Notes: generated by a model from the letters alone, not told the origin. A DNA stretch of 64,000 nucleotides from Helicoverpa zea (GCF_022581195.2 NC_061470.1:868001-932000); one strand, 5' to 3'. Counted from the first letter of the stretch, positions 1 through 12,057 are shown. Numbers and translations: made by a program.

Positions 1-1021
1 AATCACCTAAAGAGCCCCAGTTTCAGGTTTTTTTCGAAACCGCCTGACGACTTGTAGCTGTCGAATTGTAACAACGACTTCTAGAGAGTAGGATTCGGGG
101 CTGCTGGCTTTACGTTTCTAGAGCCTTGACAAAAGTGTAATTCTGTCCCTTTCTTTGTTTTATAAAGTCGGCATTATTTTATTTTGTAGCATTTTACAAA
201 CAAATCCAACTTCAAACATATAAAACAGCAACAAGAAAACAAAAGCAAGAAAGAAATTAAAAAGATGTTAGGTGCATCGGTCTAGAAGTCGGTGTCTAGA
301 GGATGCATCTATATTTATTTAACCACCGATATCTAGACCGATGCATATAAACAGTTTTCTTGTTGTTTTAGAAGTTGTTTTTTTTTGTAAAAAGTTTTTA
401 TTTTTAACTTTTGTGAAAAGTTCTCGTCAATACGAATAATATAAGCCCAAACACGACGTAACTAAAACATACCGAGTTCTCTCGACTTTCTCACGTCTCC
501 ATCATCAGATAAGCTCTAAACCTTCACTGTTTGATAGTATCACCAGACATACATTTGAGAATCAAGTTTTAATCCTATGCATGTCTACAATTTCTGATAG
601 TTGCCCTCGATTTCTCAGAATTTCCATCATCAGATCCTGACCTGATGACAATGGAAATAAACGGCGAGTATACTCTTTCACTACAAAGAAATGATTTCTC
701 AAATCCGTCAAACTTGGTCGTTTAAATTCCCCATTGAAATGAGGAAAATATTTGATGTTTACACCTGATTTTCTCTAGATTCCCATGGTTCACATTGATG
801 CGACTAATGCCATAGTAAATCAGAGCCTTTATCATTATACTGTTCTATATTTCGTTCGTATCCGCCGTGGGTATGGTTTTCATACTAAGGTGCCCAATGA
901 CCTTTGAATGATTTAAAATTTTTCACAGTTTAGAGGCCATTATATTTAAGAAGTGTTTGATATGAATTTCACTTTTTATTCAAAACTTTAATATCTCTAC
1001 GCGTTCATGTGAAAAAGGGTA
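1..1021. other. Gene-free AT-rich DNA with one hairpin
   Basis: No reading frame or recognisable element is seen. The one structured piece is an imperfect inverted repeat, 273-294 against 324-345 (22-nt arms, 2 mismatches, 29-nt loop), built on TGCATCGGTCTAGA. It could be a very short fold-back element or chance. Confidence 0.4.
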
Positions 1022-1770
1022 GGTAGTAAGTTTATAAATATTAAAAAAATATTTTATGTCATGTAAGCAAAAATAATATTTTATGTAACTTCAAAATCAT
1101 TTTCGCAATTTTTCCTTTATCTGTACTATATAACGTTGCTTCGTGCCGAATTTTAAGATTCTGAGTTCACGGGAAGTACCTTGTAGGTTTTGATTCCCTA
1201 GCGTGTGACGGAAATTCGTCTAAGGTGTTGGTAAAACTGCTGTATCTTTTGATCGCGTTAACTTAGAAGTTTGATTTTTTCATTGCTTAAAGGGACAATA
1301 GACCTAAGTATTTGGTATAAATTTCAATTTGGTACCTTTATTCGTTCGTGAGAAATAAGGTAGTAAGTTTCATTTTATTAAAATATTTTTATTATATTAT
1401 ATAACAAAAAAAAATGAGATTTTCGCAATTTTTCCTATATTTGCATTATATAACAATGCTTCATGCCAAATTTCAAGATTCTGAGTTTACGGGAAGTACC
1501 CTGTAGGTTTTGATTCCTTTGCGAGTGTCGAGAATTTGTTGAAAATATCGACATAATCGGTTGTATCTTTTGATTGGCTTGGCTTAGAAGCTTGATATTT
1601 TCACAGCCTAAAGGGGCAATAGACCCGGGTATTTCATGTGAATTTCAGCTTGATACGTCCACGCGTTCTTAAGATAAAGGGTCTTGACAGACAGACAGAC
1701 AGACGGACAACAAAGTGATCCTATAAGGGTTCCGTTTTTTCCTTTCGAGGTACGGAACCCTAAAAAAAAG
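1022..1770 (-). repeat. Dispersed lepidopteran-type repeat, tandem dimer, ending in a GGTTCCG palindrome
   Basis: Two diverged units lie head to tail. Unit one spans about 1022-1358 and unit two starts at 1359. Both open with GGTAGTAAGTTT and share CGCAATTTTTCCT, AAGATTCTGAGTT, CGGGAAGTACC and TGTAGGTTTTGATTCC in the same order. The second unit ends in a (GACA)n tract and a hairpin in which GGGTTCCG pairs with CGGAACCC (1728-1762). Repeats of this type are common in moth genomes, from general knowledge. I cannot assign it to a transposon class and no coding capacity is seen. Confidence 0.65.
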
Positions 1771-1779
1771 CCGGTTCCG

Positions 1780-3015
1780 GAAAATTAAATAGAATGCGGC
1801 TCTCACCGGTTTCCATAATGATTTAAAACGCAAATAATTAGCAATATTCTTTAGTAAAATAATCACAAAAATACTTTACCAATCAGTGTAAATGAATATA
1901 ACTTTATTAAGCAGTTTACAGAGTGAAAATGTTGACTAATTTACAAACAAAATGTTTGCATTACAAGTGTGTCAGTCCTCTCAGAGACTTGTAACACAAT
2001 TATACACTGATCAAGTAAATTGGGCAGAGGGGACGTTGCCTCGACAGTTTTATACCCACCACGCTTAAACGACCCTTCATCAATTTATTTGAGTTTCGGA
2101 AACCAATTTTAAATTTAGCCCTCGGCTTTCGGCCTTCGGCTAAATTACAGATACCGATGATGAAACTTTACCTCCATTATGGAGATACTATTTTAGGAAA
2201 ACGATTAAATTGAAATAACTTGATGGAAAAATAATATTTAAGTATCGAAGATCCAATATCTAGTCATAACATCTTGAGAAAGTTTTCTTATTTTCTATTT
2301 TTCAACCGATGAGTGATCGTCTGGTTTCTAATTAAAAATAGACATAACTATTAATTTGATGTTATTGTTGTAACCTACTTTCTGATACCAAGAAATAGTA
2401 GGTACATTAACTACAGTAGTTTCTTAGTTTCAAATTGAAGTAGGTATCTTTTTAAGTACTACGTACAATTTGTAGAAGTAATTGGCTAACCATCCAACTG
2501 TTATGTGGATTTTTGAAAATCATTTGCAAAAAGCTTTATGTATATTTATTCATACCACACTCTATCACTTGCCGGACATCTATCTTCATAAAATGTAGTC
2601 TTAATTTTAGGCAGCACTACGTAATGAAAAGTATTGAAGAATGAAGTATTGAGTAAAAACTTTTCTTCCCCGCTTCTCTACAAGAACCTTAATGAATTCC
2701 AAAACACAAACAATTAATTACGAAAAATCAAAATTCAGACCACGTCCTCATTGTTGGAATAGAATTACTTAGATCCGAAAGCTAGCTTATTCCTAACTTA
2801 GAACTAACTTGAAGTTTATTGACGAACAGAGTTCATAACACGTAAGTAATCTAAGTTGCGGTTGTAGGCCGGAATTCAATTCTCTGTCCGGGATATGTGT
2901 GAGAGTTTAATAACTAACTGGCAGACTATTGGGATTAAGTTAGGCGTTATATCAATGTAGGTATAGTTGTTATTGTGCTTAGAAGTAGTAGTTTGAATTA
3001 AATAAGTCATTCATC
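1780..3015. other. Gene-free stretch
   Basis: No gene, SINE or inverted-repeat element is recognised. A small hairpin at about 2110-2143 pairs AATTTAGCC with GGCTAAATT around a C/G-rich loop. The rest is AT-rich sequence without open frames above background. Confidence 0.35.
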
Positions 3016-3017
3016 AT

Positions 3018-3225
3018 CATCATCATCCTCCTGCGAACTTTATTTGGGCTCGGCGCAGCATGTTTTCTCCTTCCATACTTTTCTATCTGCCGTCATCTCC
3101 CAAGTAACATTCTTTCTAATCATATCCACTTTCACACAATTCACACAATACATCCATTTTCTTCGGTCGTCCTCTACCCCTATACCCGTCCACGTTCATG
3201 CCCATCACCTTCCTCACAACATAGG
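3018..3225 (-). pseudogene. RTE-type LINE, C-terminal ORF fragment and 3' end
   Basis: On the minus strand an in-frame tail runs from VKVDMIRKNV to TCCAEPK and stops at 3042-3040. Upstream a GRPKK motif is in another frame, so at least one frameshift has occurred. Downstream of the stop the sequence runs into (GATGAT)n. The same C-terminal tail occurs at about 50.65-50.80 kb. In general knowledge this basic GRP-KRW tail followed by a cysteine-rich end belongs to RTE-clade non-LTR retrotransposons. Only the last 65 or so codons are present, a strongly 5'-truncated dead copy. Confidence 0.6.
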
Positions 3226-3334
3226 TAAGTCACTATTTAGTAAGATGTCTCTTTGTAGTTGCTAAACACGTGAAAATTACTCATCACTCAAATTTTCCAC
3301 TCTAAAAGACGACCATTGCATAAAAATCATGCCA

Positions 3335-3550
3335 TTAATATGAACACCAGTATCTTTCTACCGCATGAAGTGTACCTAAGCCCTAGCTCACGGGGGCTAA
3401 TTGACAGTCGAGTCGCGCGCCGCCCAGCGGCCGAGAGTGGCAACTTGTCTCAAAGCGAAGCCGGTGGTAAAGAGATGTAAAAACACCTACTTGTGCGGAA
3501 TTATGGGTCGTTAAGTTATGGGTAGGGGTGGTAGATATGTGAGATAGTGA
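3335..3550. repeat. Direct repeat copy 1 (about 210 bp)
   Basis: This block shares long identical runs with 4030-4240, such as AAGCCCTAGCTCACGGGGG, GCGGCCGAGAGTGGCAACTT and AAGCGAAGCCGGTGGTAAAG. It is GC-richer than its surroundings. No frame is open across it. It may be a dispersed element or a local duplication. Confidence 0.6.
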
Positions 3551-3769
3551 AAAAAGAAAGCTTCTGGGTAAGTAAGCATCACCTAGCGTGGTCTGTAATG
3601 TGTAGTTCTAGGGACGATCAAAGATGAAACGAAAACGACTATGTTTATAAGTAAATTAAAGAAATTTTTACACTCTAAATGCTACTACACAATAAAAGAG
3701 TACATGGACGATAAGTCAATAAAAAAATAATAAGCACCAATACAAACTACTTTACAAGTACATACACAC

Positions 3770-3812
3770 TACCACGCACACACATACACAACAAACACAC
3801 ACACACAATAAG
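3770..3812. repeat. (CA)n-type microsatellite
   Basis: Interrupted run of ACAC dinucleotides with AT and GC interruptions. Confidence 0.8.
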
Positions 3813-3939
3813 ATAAGAATATAACATATTAATATATTTCAGTTTTTTTTTAGTAATAAGTATAGATTTAATAAAACTAAACTAGGTAATAAATAAGTAC
3901 TGCAAACCTCTCCTACCTCTTTATGCTGTGCCCTACCGG

Positions 3940-4036
3940 GTCCATATTGTTTCCAATATATTGTTTAAACTTTATAAAAATACCACCTGTATTACATATG
4001 GAACGCAAATAAAGATTTGAATTTGAATTTGGAATT
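3940..4036 (+). mobile_element. LINE-type 3' end with (GAATTT)n tail
   Basis: The sequence AACGCAAATAAAGATTTGAATTTGAA resembles a retrotransposon 3' end: an AATAAA-like signal followed by a short hexamer repeat. A similar (GAATTT)n tail occurs at 36.50-36.54 kb. No coding part remains. It sits between the two direct-repeat copies. Confidence 0.45.
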
Positions 4037-4240
4037 ATGTATGAACACTAGTATCTTCTTACCGTATTAAGTGTAAGCCCTAGCTCACGGGGGTTAATTG
4101 TTAGTAGCATCGCGCGCCGCCTAGCGGCCGAGAGTGGCAACTTGTCTCAAAGCGAAGCCGGTGGTAAAGAAATGTAAAAACTCCTAGTTCTAGGGAATTA
4201 TGGAACGTCAAGTTATGGACAGGGGTGGTAAATGTGGAAA
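4030..4240. repeat. Direct repeat copy 2 (about 210 bp)
   Basis: Second copy of the block at 3335-3550, same orientation, about 690 bp downstream. It differs by scattered substitutions and short indels, so the duplication or the two insertions are not recent. Confidence 0.6.
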
Positions 4241-4313
4241 ATGGTGAACTTATAGGAATTAGGTTTTTGGTGTTTTTTTGGCTGTCATTTGGACAACTTT
4301 TGCAGTTGGTATA

Positions 4314-4475
4314 GGTAAGCAGAAGCCAGAAAATCGGACAGTCATTCTTACATTCTCAAGGAGTATTGGGTTACCCGGGTTATTGTGTTGAGGAGATCAG
4401 ATAGGCAGTCACTCCATGCAAAACACTGGTCCACTACTGCATTTACTAACGAAAAGGCTTGGCAGATGATGAAGA
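4314..4475 (+). mobile_element. SINE A, degraded headless copy
   Basis: It contains TTGGGTTACCCGGGTTA, GATCAGATAGGCAGTCACT and ends in AAAAGGCTTGGCAGATGATGA, the order seen in the full copy at 43.8-44.2 kb. The promoter head and the middle are lost or diverged. Confidence 0.6.
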
Positions 4476-4479
4476 AAAA

Positions 4480-5905
4480 ATTTTGCAGATCACGATTCTA
4501 CTTTTCAACTGTATTAATTAATAGGTAACATTCGTGCAAAGTATTTATCGTTCATAAAATTCTGAAATCGCAAGAAATAAGCACAGATATAATAAGATTA
4601 CTTATCATTTCTTTTAGATCTGACAGCCCTAATTAGTAGCGTGGGAGAAACAGGGTTGCGGGACGAATGCCTTCAGAGATAACGCAGTGAGAACACGCCA
4701 TTATAAGGGCGAAAACACACGGATAACTTAACCATCCTGTTGTGGGATAAGTGATCGGAAATATATGGTGATGTCTGTTGTGTGATAAGCGCTTATTTAT
4801 TACTGTTGATTAGCAATTTATTCATATCTTGCATTTTAGAAGGAAGAAAATTGTGTTTTTATTACTGTTTTGAATAGGATTTAGCGATACCCGCTTAATT
4901 TTGAAGACATAAACACATTTAATAAACCAATCCTATTAATGTATAATATCTTAAAACAAACCAATACATAGTTATCTTATTTGTCTCATAAGTTTGAACC
5001 ACCGTTTGTTTTAAAAAAATAAACCTTCCATGTAAAAGTATGTCTAGTAGGTAGATATAATAAGCACATACAATATGTGCCTACCGTGGTACCTACGCAC
5101 TCCTTTTTATTATGCATGAGAACGCAGGCCGGAGTTTCTTGTAATTTAAAGGAAAACTTACATTTCTCGACCGCCCGACCTCCCTGCACAGTGGACCTAA
5201 TGTAATCTTGTCTGGACACAAGAAAATTGCTGGTGATGATAAAAAACAATCACTCGGTGTGTCTTGTTTTAATTTAAAAACAAAGAAGGAAATGTTATTT
5301 TCACTTAGTACGATTAAATGTGGCAATATTTGGGATAAGAAATTTTTTCACTAGCTGTAACGGATTGTTAAATTGAAATCCTTTTCTATCGTGTCCCATA
5401 TAATTTATCTGATTTTGATCAGTCAGTATTGTGTCAGTCAGATCACATTTACATAATGTCATTATTACGTACCACTCTTTATTATTAAATTTAGTTTCAG
5501 TAAAAATATCCTCACACACAACCAACCAATCCTTTGACTAAAGGTACAAGGAAACTCGATTTCTATAAAAATGTCTAATACCGCCAGTAAACTAGTGAAT
5601 AACCTCTCAATCTTTACCAGTTACCCATCTTGCCCTCACATGTTACCATTCTTACCCTTACCTGTTACCAATCTTACCCTACAAGTAACACTTACCCTTC
5701 CGTTTCAGCGGCTTTTCCTAGCAATATGAAAGCGCTTTAATATCTAAAGCGGGCTTTCGCGATCAATTTGCCGTGAAATCACTACGATATACCTGGGCAA
5801 GTGTTGTAACTTTATCGAAGAAATTATTATAGTTTGTAAAGTGTTGGGACGGTTCGTGGTAATGTTTGGGTGATAGTTTTGGTATTCTTTTGATTGATAT
5901 ACTTT
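4480..5905. other. Gene-free stretch with a TTACC-rich tract
   Basis: Small open frames at 4986-5525 on the minus strand are AT-rich, overlap one another and show no domain or signal peptide, so I do not call them. At 5608-5698 the motif TTACC(N)nTCTTACCC recurs several times as a degenerate short tandem repeat. Confidence 0.4.
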
Positions 5906-5913
5906 GATTTTGA

Positions 5914-6192
5914 CGACCTCGATGGCGCAATGGTCACCATGCCGGACTGCCGAACCTGAGGTCCCGGGTTCGATTCCCGGCTCGGTCGACATTTGTGTGA
6001 TGAGCATGCTTGTTGGCCGTGGTCTGGGTGTTATAATATGTATTTATAAATATGTATATATGTAGCTATAAATATATGTAGTTTATCAGTTATGTTAGCA
6101 CCCATAACACAAGTTAATTAATAACTTACCATGGGGCTAACCGACCGTGTGTGAAAAGGTGTCCCGGCATTATTTATTATTTATTATTTATA
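5914..6192 (+). mobile_element. SINE C, tRNA-derived, full-length
   Basis: The head shows a perfect pol III A box TGGCGCAATGG (5923-5933) and B box GGTTCGATTCC (5967-5977), spaced as in a tRNA gene. It is followed by a tRNA-unrelated body containing GGGGCTAACCGACCGTGTGTG and a (TTATTA)n tail. The same element lies at 39.24-39.46 kb in the opposite orientation. The head is not a working tRNA gene: it has no convincing folded acceptor stem and it is fused to the SINE body. Confidence 0.85.
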
Positions 6193-6714
6193 TACTAAAG
6201 AAGTTTTTCTTGTTTATGAGTATCTGATGTTAGAAAAATACTTTGATATCTTGGTAACATCCTTGATAGTAGGTACCTACAATAATAATTTTATTTATTT
6301 CGCATAGTTACTTTGCCATTACAGATATCTAAATCTAATTCGACATAGCACAGGTACATACTTACAAATATTTCCTTAACTATATATCCTTACATACTAC
6401 TTACACAGTAAGTGGCCCTTGTGAACTCGCTCAAATCTTTATGTACCTAATCATCCCATTTTACTCCGACAGTGAATTTATTCCATTAATTTACAAAATG
6501 TTTTTTTACGAAACCTTTTAACCCTCTCGAGCTAAGCTTGTTTACATACTTAAACCAATGCCGATTTCCACGTATAGATTATTTCTACCAACCGATAAAA
6601 AAACAATCGCATAATGAAATATAAACAACACACGTTCGAATTGAACCCAAAACAAACAAAAGCCGAAGAGCGAATTGTTTTAAATATCTGTAGATAACAT
6701 CTGTGCCCTTGAAC

Positions 6715-6760
6715 AAAGGTCACGAGAGGGACGCGGTGACCTTGACCCAATTAATGACCT
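6715..6760. promoter_or_regulatory. Cluster of nuclear-receptor half-sites (FTZ-F1/ERR type)
   Basis: Four AGGTCA-like half-sites lie in 46 bp: AGGTCA at 6717, TGACCT at 6737, TGACCC at 6743 and TGACCT at 6755. The 6737-6745 stretch TGACCTTGA is, on the reverse strand, TCAAGGTCA, a perfect match to the known FTZ-F1 monomer site YCAAGGYCR. Function is inferred only. Confidence 0.3.
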
Positions 6761-7594
6761 TCGATCCGAGGGTCGGTTTCAGATGATGTTGATTAGGCAC
6801 GAAGGTGTGACTGAGTGGCGAAATATAACACGTATTATATAACTTTAGGCCCTTTGGGCTAAAATTATTATTTGTTGAAGGGGCAAACAGAAGTGCCTTG
6901 TTTTATCTACGGTTATATTAAATTTGATATAATAGGGTATGATTAGATTATAGATATTGGCAATCGTGAATATTGATTTATGGGTATCACGCGATGGTTA
7001 TCTAATTAATTAAATGAAAATGTTCATAGACGTTGTATGTTGCTTTTCACTGGCATAATCAGTTTAATACATTGTATTGTTTTTTTTTTTTCAATCATAT
7101 TAAAGCGGTATGATATATCTTATTAATAACAAATGCATAGACAATAAAAGATATAAGGGATCATTCCGTGTCAAAACAAAACAAAACATAGGCATTAGCG
7201 TCATTTGCGTCGCGCAGTCGAGTAAAAGATAAAATTTCTCAACTTTACAAGTACCTAATTAAACTTACATTATCTTAAATGTAAAACAACTTTGTAACAA
7301 AAGCTCCAACCGTAAACTTTTAAATTAACAAACTTTCAAACACTTTCGACTTTCGCCAAAAAATACATTCACTCCAAAAACACGAGTTTTCTTCACATGT
7401 TTGCATAATTTATGACCTTTAACCCTTCAACATGTTCCCACGTTATTACACATGTCATGTCTGTCCATCTATAATAATGCACTGGTCTTGTAAACAAGTA
7501 TTCGTTTGCTCAATAAATGGGGCACAGTCACGCATATGATACGCCTCATGAACTGAGGTAAAGACTCACTTAGTGACGGGTAAGGGGGGTCTGA

Positions 7595-7616
7595 AGGTCA
7601 AGGTCAGAAAGGGTCA
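7595..7616. promoter_or_regulatory. AGGTCA triple half-site
   Basis: AGGTCA at 7595, AGGTCA at 7601 and GGGTCA at 7611 lie in one orientation, giving a gapless pair followed by a 4-bp-spaced third site. It includes the extended FTZ-F1-type site TCAAGGTCA at 7598-7606. Regulatory role is inferred. Confidence 0.3.
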
Positions 7617-9320
7617 TGGCTTGTTGTGATAGCTGAAGGGTTGAGCTGTATCTTTTGTTTTTGTTAATTAACCTTAGGCTGGGATTTTTTGGGAGTATTC
7701 TTTGAAGGTGATTGTATGAGACCTTCAACACTTTATTTAATGAATAGCTTCCGCAAGCGATTTTAATCGAGTCCCGCGAGAACCACTTAAAGCACCAGAA
7801 GAAAAAGTAGCCTTCCTACATAAATGGGCTTTGAACACTTCAGCTTTATATTATTAAAAAGTGGGATTAATGAACAGTATTGCATATTTAATCAAAATAC
7901 ACATAGAATACAGTATTAAAATTAAAATAGAAAACTTTTTAAAACTTTGTGTCAACTTTTATAAAACCTTCAATAAGACATAAAAAACAAAATAAAAAAT
8001 ACATTTGCTAAAACGCTTAAAACTTTTCTGTCTCCAGAGAAAACGAGAAAGTTTTTCGAAAAACTTTTATCGATAATCTTAACCCTACGCTGCGCTTAGT
8101 AAACACATGGTACAATAAATTACCCTCGGGTAATAAGTGTCCCGGGAACGGTTAGCAAAAGAACGAATGAAATTGAACGAACTGAAGTTATTTGTACTAG
8201 TTGCCTTTAGTTTCAAGAAAGATAGTTTAGTTTTTCTTGCAGTTCTTCTCGTGCTTGGGTTTTGGAAAAACTTCAAGCACGCGAATATTATAAGATTTGT
8301 ATCTATTTTGATAATTATTATTTGAGAAAAAATAATTCATTATAGTTTTTAGGACCTTAATCATATTTTTAAATGGTTTTATTGACTGGAATGTGTTGCA
8401 AGCATCTGAAAGAAGTAGCCAGGCAAAAATAAGAGATTATTTATTTTATTTTTATAGAGGTATTTTTAAGAAAATTGATTAGCTTTGTGTCAGAATGACA
8501 TTGATCATAAAGATAGTAGGTGTATTGCATTAATTTTATTTCTAAAAGTTCAGAATAAAGTTGGTGCGCATTGAAAACTCTATTCCGCGAATTTATGATT
8601 GAATTCAATTTGAAGTGCGCGCCATCGTGCATGCCAGATGTTAGAATGAATTCTTTAAATTGACGCTTTGCTATGCTCCAAGCGCAATGTTTTTCTATGA
8701 CAAAATTCTAAGTAATAATTTAAAATTATTTTAAATGAATGTAATTTACATAGTTATTTTTTATTAAATTACCAATATTCTTATCTTTTAACTAAAGATC
8801 AGCATTACAAGTTGGCAAATTAGTTTACAAATAAAAAAAAATACTGCATCCAAATCGGCTATGCCCAACTTACAGCTCGCCTTTGCTTTGGCGGTTAAAA
8901 AAGGAAATAGAAAAAATAAAGGTTAATAGTTCTTGTTCAAACTCCCATTACAACCAAATTGGTATTGTCAAATTACCGAAACGAAAGGAATTATCATTTC
9001 CAACTGAGCAAAAAGGGTCCCATTAAGTTCAAATAATAACTTGACCCAAACTTAACGCGAAAAATAATCATCTCTTTTAGTCCCTCATAATAACTCCGTC
9101 CAGGGTAACTTTAGCAAATGAGGGGTAATCATTACCCCAGTTTAGGGTAATTACCCATAAAAGTTGGGAAAATAGAGGCAATTAAACTACGATTTGACAG
9201 CGAGTTGAATGTACAGTAAAACTTAGTTTAATTGGAGCTTAATTTGTCAGGTTAGTTTTAAATGGAAGATTTTGTGTAGAACAGATTATGACTAATTGGA
9301 GTGTAAAAAGTAAGTAAATG

Positions 9321-9416
9321 ACAACCAGTCTTACCTACGGGTATCGGGTTGCCCGGGTAACTTAGTTCAGGAGGTCAGATAGGCAGTCGCTTCTTGTACT
9401 CATTTGTATACGGTGA
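9321..9416 (+). mobile_element. SINE A fragment
   Basis: It contains GGGTATCGGGTTGCCCGGGT and GGAGGTCAGATAGGCAGTCG, the central part of SINE A. Head and tail are missing. Confidence 0.7.
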
Positions 9417-10312
9417 TGGTATTTAAAAAGCATCTGACAGTGATAATATCATATATTGTTGTATAATTGATATATTGTTGTATAGTTAAGTGTGACAAAT
9501 GGTCAGTTAAACTAGCTGGCATAATCTATAATCATTTCCTAGGCTACTAGAGAACAACAGTTTTGACATATTTCTATCGTCGCTCTATTTGTGTCTATCC
9601 TAAGGATTTATTGTCCGACATGTTGACATGAACCCTTATAAGCTTTTCGACACGTGCTTTGGAATTAAACCGGCTTTCACTTGCTCTAAACAACGCTTTG
9701 CCAAAATACCTAAACTAGATTTACACACAATAGCATTAGGCTTACTTTCAATAGAATAAAAATTAACGCATATAGGAGATGCTTCTCATCTCCAATATAT
9801 GTGTATAGAGTATACCTACCAAATTACGTCATGGACCTTTCAACTGTTTCACCATTTTATTACATTAAACTGTTTTATTTATTTGAACCTGTGTTATTTT
9901 ATTTTATTTTTCCAACTAGAGATACACCTACAAAAAAAAATAGTCACACTACTCCTCATCTTGCAATAAATTATATCAGACATACCAGTAATATCTTCTT
10001 CAAATCACCCCCGAATATAAAATCGCAACAAACTGACTTTCTATAAATAAAAATACCAAACGCTAAGTAGTAAGAACATTAAACTCAAAAGCAATCATTA
10101 AAAAAAAATCCATCGACGAGAAATTTAAATGACTTCCAACTCTATCAAAAAATTCCAGAAATATCTTGAATAAATGGAATTGTAAATTGGTATCGGAATT
10201 CCCCTGGGTAAGGGTCGTAATAAATGCGATTTGCGCGGACTAAGTCCGACCCTACTTTCGTAACGGGTAGTTTCACGAACGATTTTGTGTCAGTCACTTT
10301 TACAAAACACAC

Positions 10313-10487
10313 TGAGTCGGCCGATAGTTGACCGGATAGTTGTATTTCTTTATGTATATTGTGAATTTAATCAAAGGTTTTAGTCAGTCTAATACCGGCC
10401 ACACATCGGATCATTATTATGTGCGTACACTACCATTCATCTCTCTATTGATATATGAGTCCAAAATAAACTATCAGCCGACTAAAA
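10313..10487. mobile_element. Inverted-repeat element, family F copy 1
   Basis: Ends TCGGCCGATAGTT and AACTATCAGCCGA are inverted. Interior motifs (ACCGGCC, a GTGCG-type motif, CTACCATTCATCTC, ACAAACTATC-like) recur at 35.04-35.21 and partly at 57.76-57.91 kb. It is a short non-coding DNA-transposon-like element. Superfamily is unknown. Confidence 0.5.
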
Positions 10488-10738
10488 GTTGGCAGTACAT
10501 AATTTTAGGTTTAAGAACAACTTTATTTCTCGCAAAATGCGTCACAATAACCGAATTACCTGCATCCTACCTGCAACAATCATCGTGAAAGTCATGCGAT
10601 ATCCGACGACTTGTTTTAATTCAGAGAAAAATCACATTTGAGTAAAAATACGTCACAATAAGCGGCATGTCACTGTAAGCGAAATCATTATAACTGTAAC
10701 CGACTTTACCCCGACCGAAAGAATTTTATATGAAAACT

Positions 10739-10938
10739 AAATCGTTTATATCTTTTTTTTTTTTTTAACGAAGTCAAAAATCATCAAATGACCCCTCCCG
10801 CTGTGAGTTAGCAGCGGTGAGGGAGTGTCAGACTCTTACTGACTAAAAACCGTCGTGTTCCGTCATAGGCCTTTTGTGTACCAGGGCCGCGGTATCTCTT
10901 TCGAACAACCCGCAGCCCCGGCAAAATCGTTTATATCT
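10739..10938 (-). mobile_element. Poly(A) retroposon, family D copy 1, with 15-bp target-site duplication
   Basis: A 170-bp body (10754-10923) is flanked by identical AAATCGTTTATATCT at 10739-10753 and 10924-10938. A T-run directly inside the left repeat is a poly(A) tail on the minus strand. A closely similar body is at 42.1 kb with its own different flanking duplication, which shows retroposition. I see no clear tRNA A/B box in the body, so the promoter origin is unknown. Confidence 0.8.
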
Positions 10939-10939
10939 C

Positions 10940-12055
10940 AAATTGGAATTGGAATGTAATTCCAATAATTATAATCCAATTGCATTCCAAATTTCCACCA
11001 CGATTAGTTTAGAGTAACTAAAAAGTCTAAATTTAAGATATAAAATCTTATTTATCATGGGTTTTGATATATTTGTTTTTTATATCATGTATTATTCATA
11101 TCATGTACCTACGATTTGACATAATGTAAAGTAACATTTATCTAGGACAATTCAAAATACAGCTCACAAAGGCTATATTTGAAAACTTAAAACATACTGC
11201 AATAAGCCCAATAAACCTCTTGAAAAAAAGTATCTGTCAGCATAGTTCAAGAAACTGAAATCCTTACGAATGTTACAAATGTGAAAGTCTGCCTTTCGCG
11301 CTTTCACGTCAAAACAATTGAACTGATTAAAATGTATTATAAAAAAAATACAGATTATGACGTTGAATAAGGTCCGTTTTGCAGTCACACTTTTTTTAGA
11401 CAGGTGTTCAACAGATGTTTAAGTTTTTGTAGTAGGTATTCAATGAATTCGATAAGTTTCACCATAGCCATAGGGTTCGTTTATGACCTTACACCTTGTT
11501 TAAAGGTCACAACTTGACCTTCAATGTCAGATAGCTATAAGCTTGAATTCATGGTCAGTTAAGGGTTAAGCATGAAGGGTTAAAACGACATTGAATTAGT
11601 TTTTCTAATTAATTTGTTTGCGTGTAAATTAAGCCGATTAGTTTTAAGCAGTTTTTCCGAAAATATATTTATATGTTGCCCTATTTTGCCGTAAATAGGT
11701 TCATTAATAACTAGAGACTGCTAAATGAGAGTATTAAAAATGTGATTTAACTGTAAAGTAGGTACTTGTGACAAAATTAAATAAAATAATAGGCATTTTA
11801 TCTTAAATTGAGCTAAATAGGTCTATTAAATAAAGTAACTTTAGCATACGTTTGTGAAATAAAATGTTTATACAGGGTTTTACAGTTAAACTCGTAAAGC
11901 TGAAAGTGGGGATAAATTGCATTTTATGAGAAAAGTCCTGGTAAGAAAATTTACAACATTTACTTAGACATTTAAAACGAGTATTACAATGGCAAAAGAG
12001 ATGGATTTTACAAGAGTATTAAAAATTATGAATTTTCTTCTAACACACCTAATAA
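10940..12055. other. Gene-free stretch
   Basis: No gene is seen. At 11349-11434 lies the right half of the inverted-repeat element found complete at 29763-29904 (shared CACACTTTTTTTAGACA and TTTAAGTTTTTGTAGTA). At 11484-11520 three nuclear-receptor half-sites (TGACCT, AGGTCA, TGACCT) occur in 37 bp. A palindromic AATTGGAATTGGAATG tract lies at 10940-10990. Confidence 0.4.
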
Positions 12056-12057
12056 TG

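Larger units (their letters stand above)
6195..9320. other. Gene-free stretch with nuclear-receptor half-site islands
   Basis: No gene is recognised in about 3.1 kb. It contains two unique-looking islands with AGGTCA half-sites (listed separately), a T-tract at 7080-7092, and palindromic GGGGTAATCATTACCCC near 9120. Open frames are short and compositionally random. Confidence 0.4.

Noticed and set aside
5916..5990. Possible tRNA gene
   Set aside because: A and B boxes are perfect but the sequence is fused to a SINE body with a (TTATTA)n tail and recurs at 39.4 kb, so it is a SINE head.
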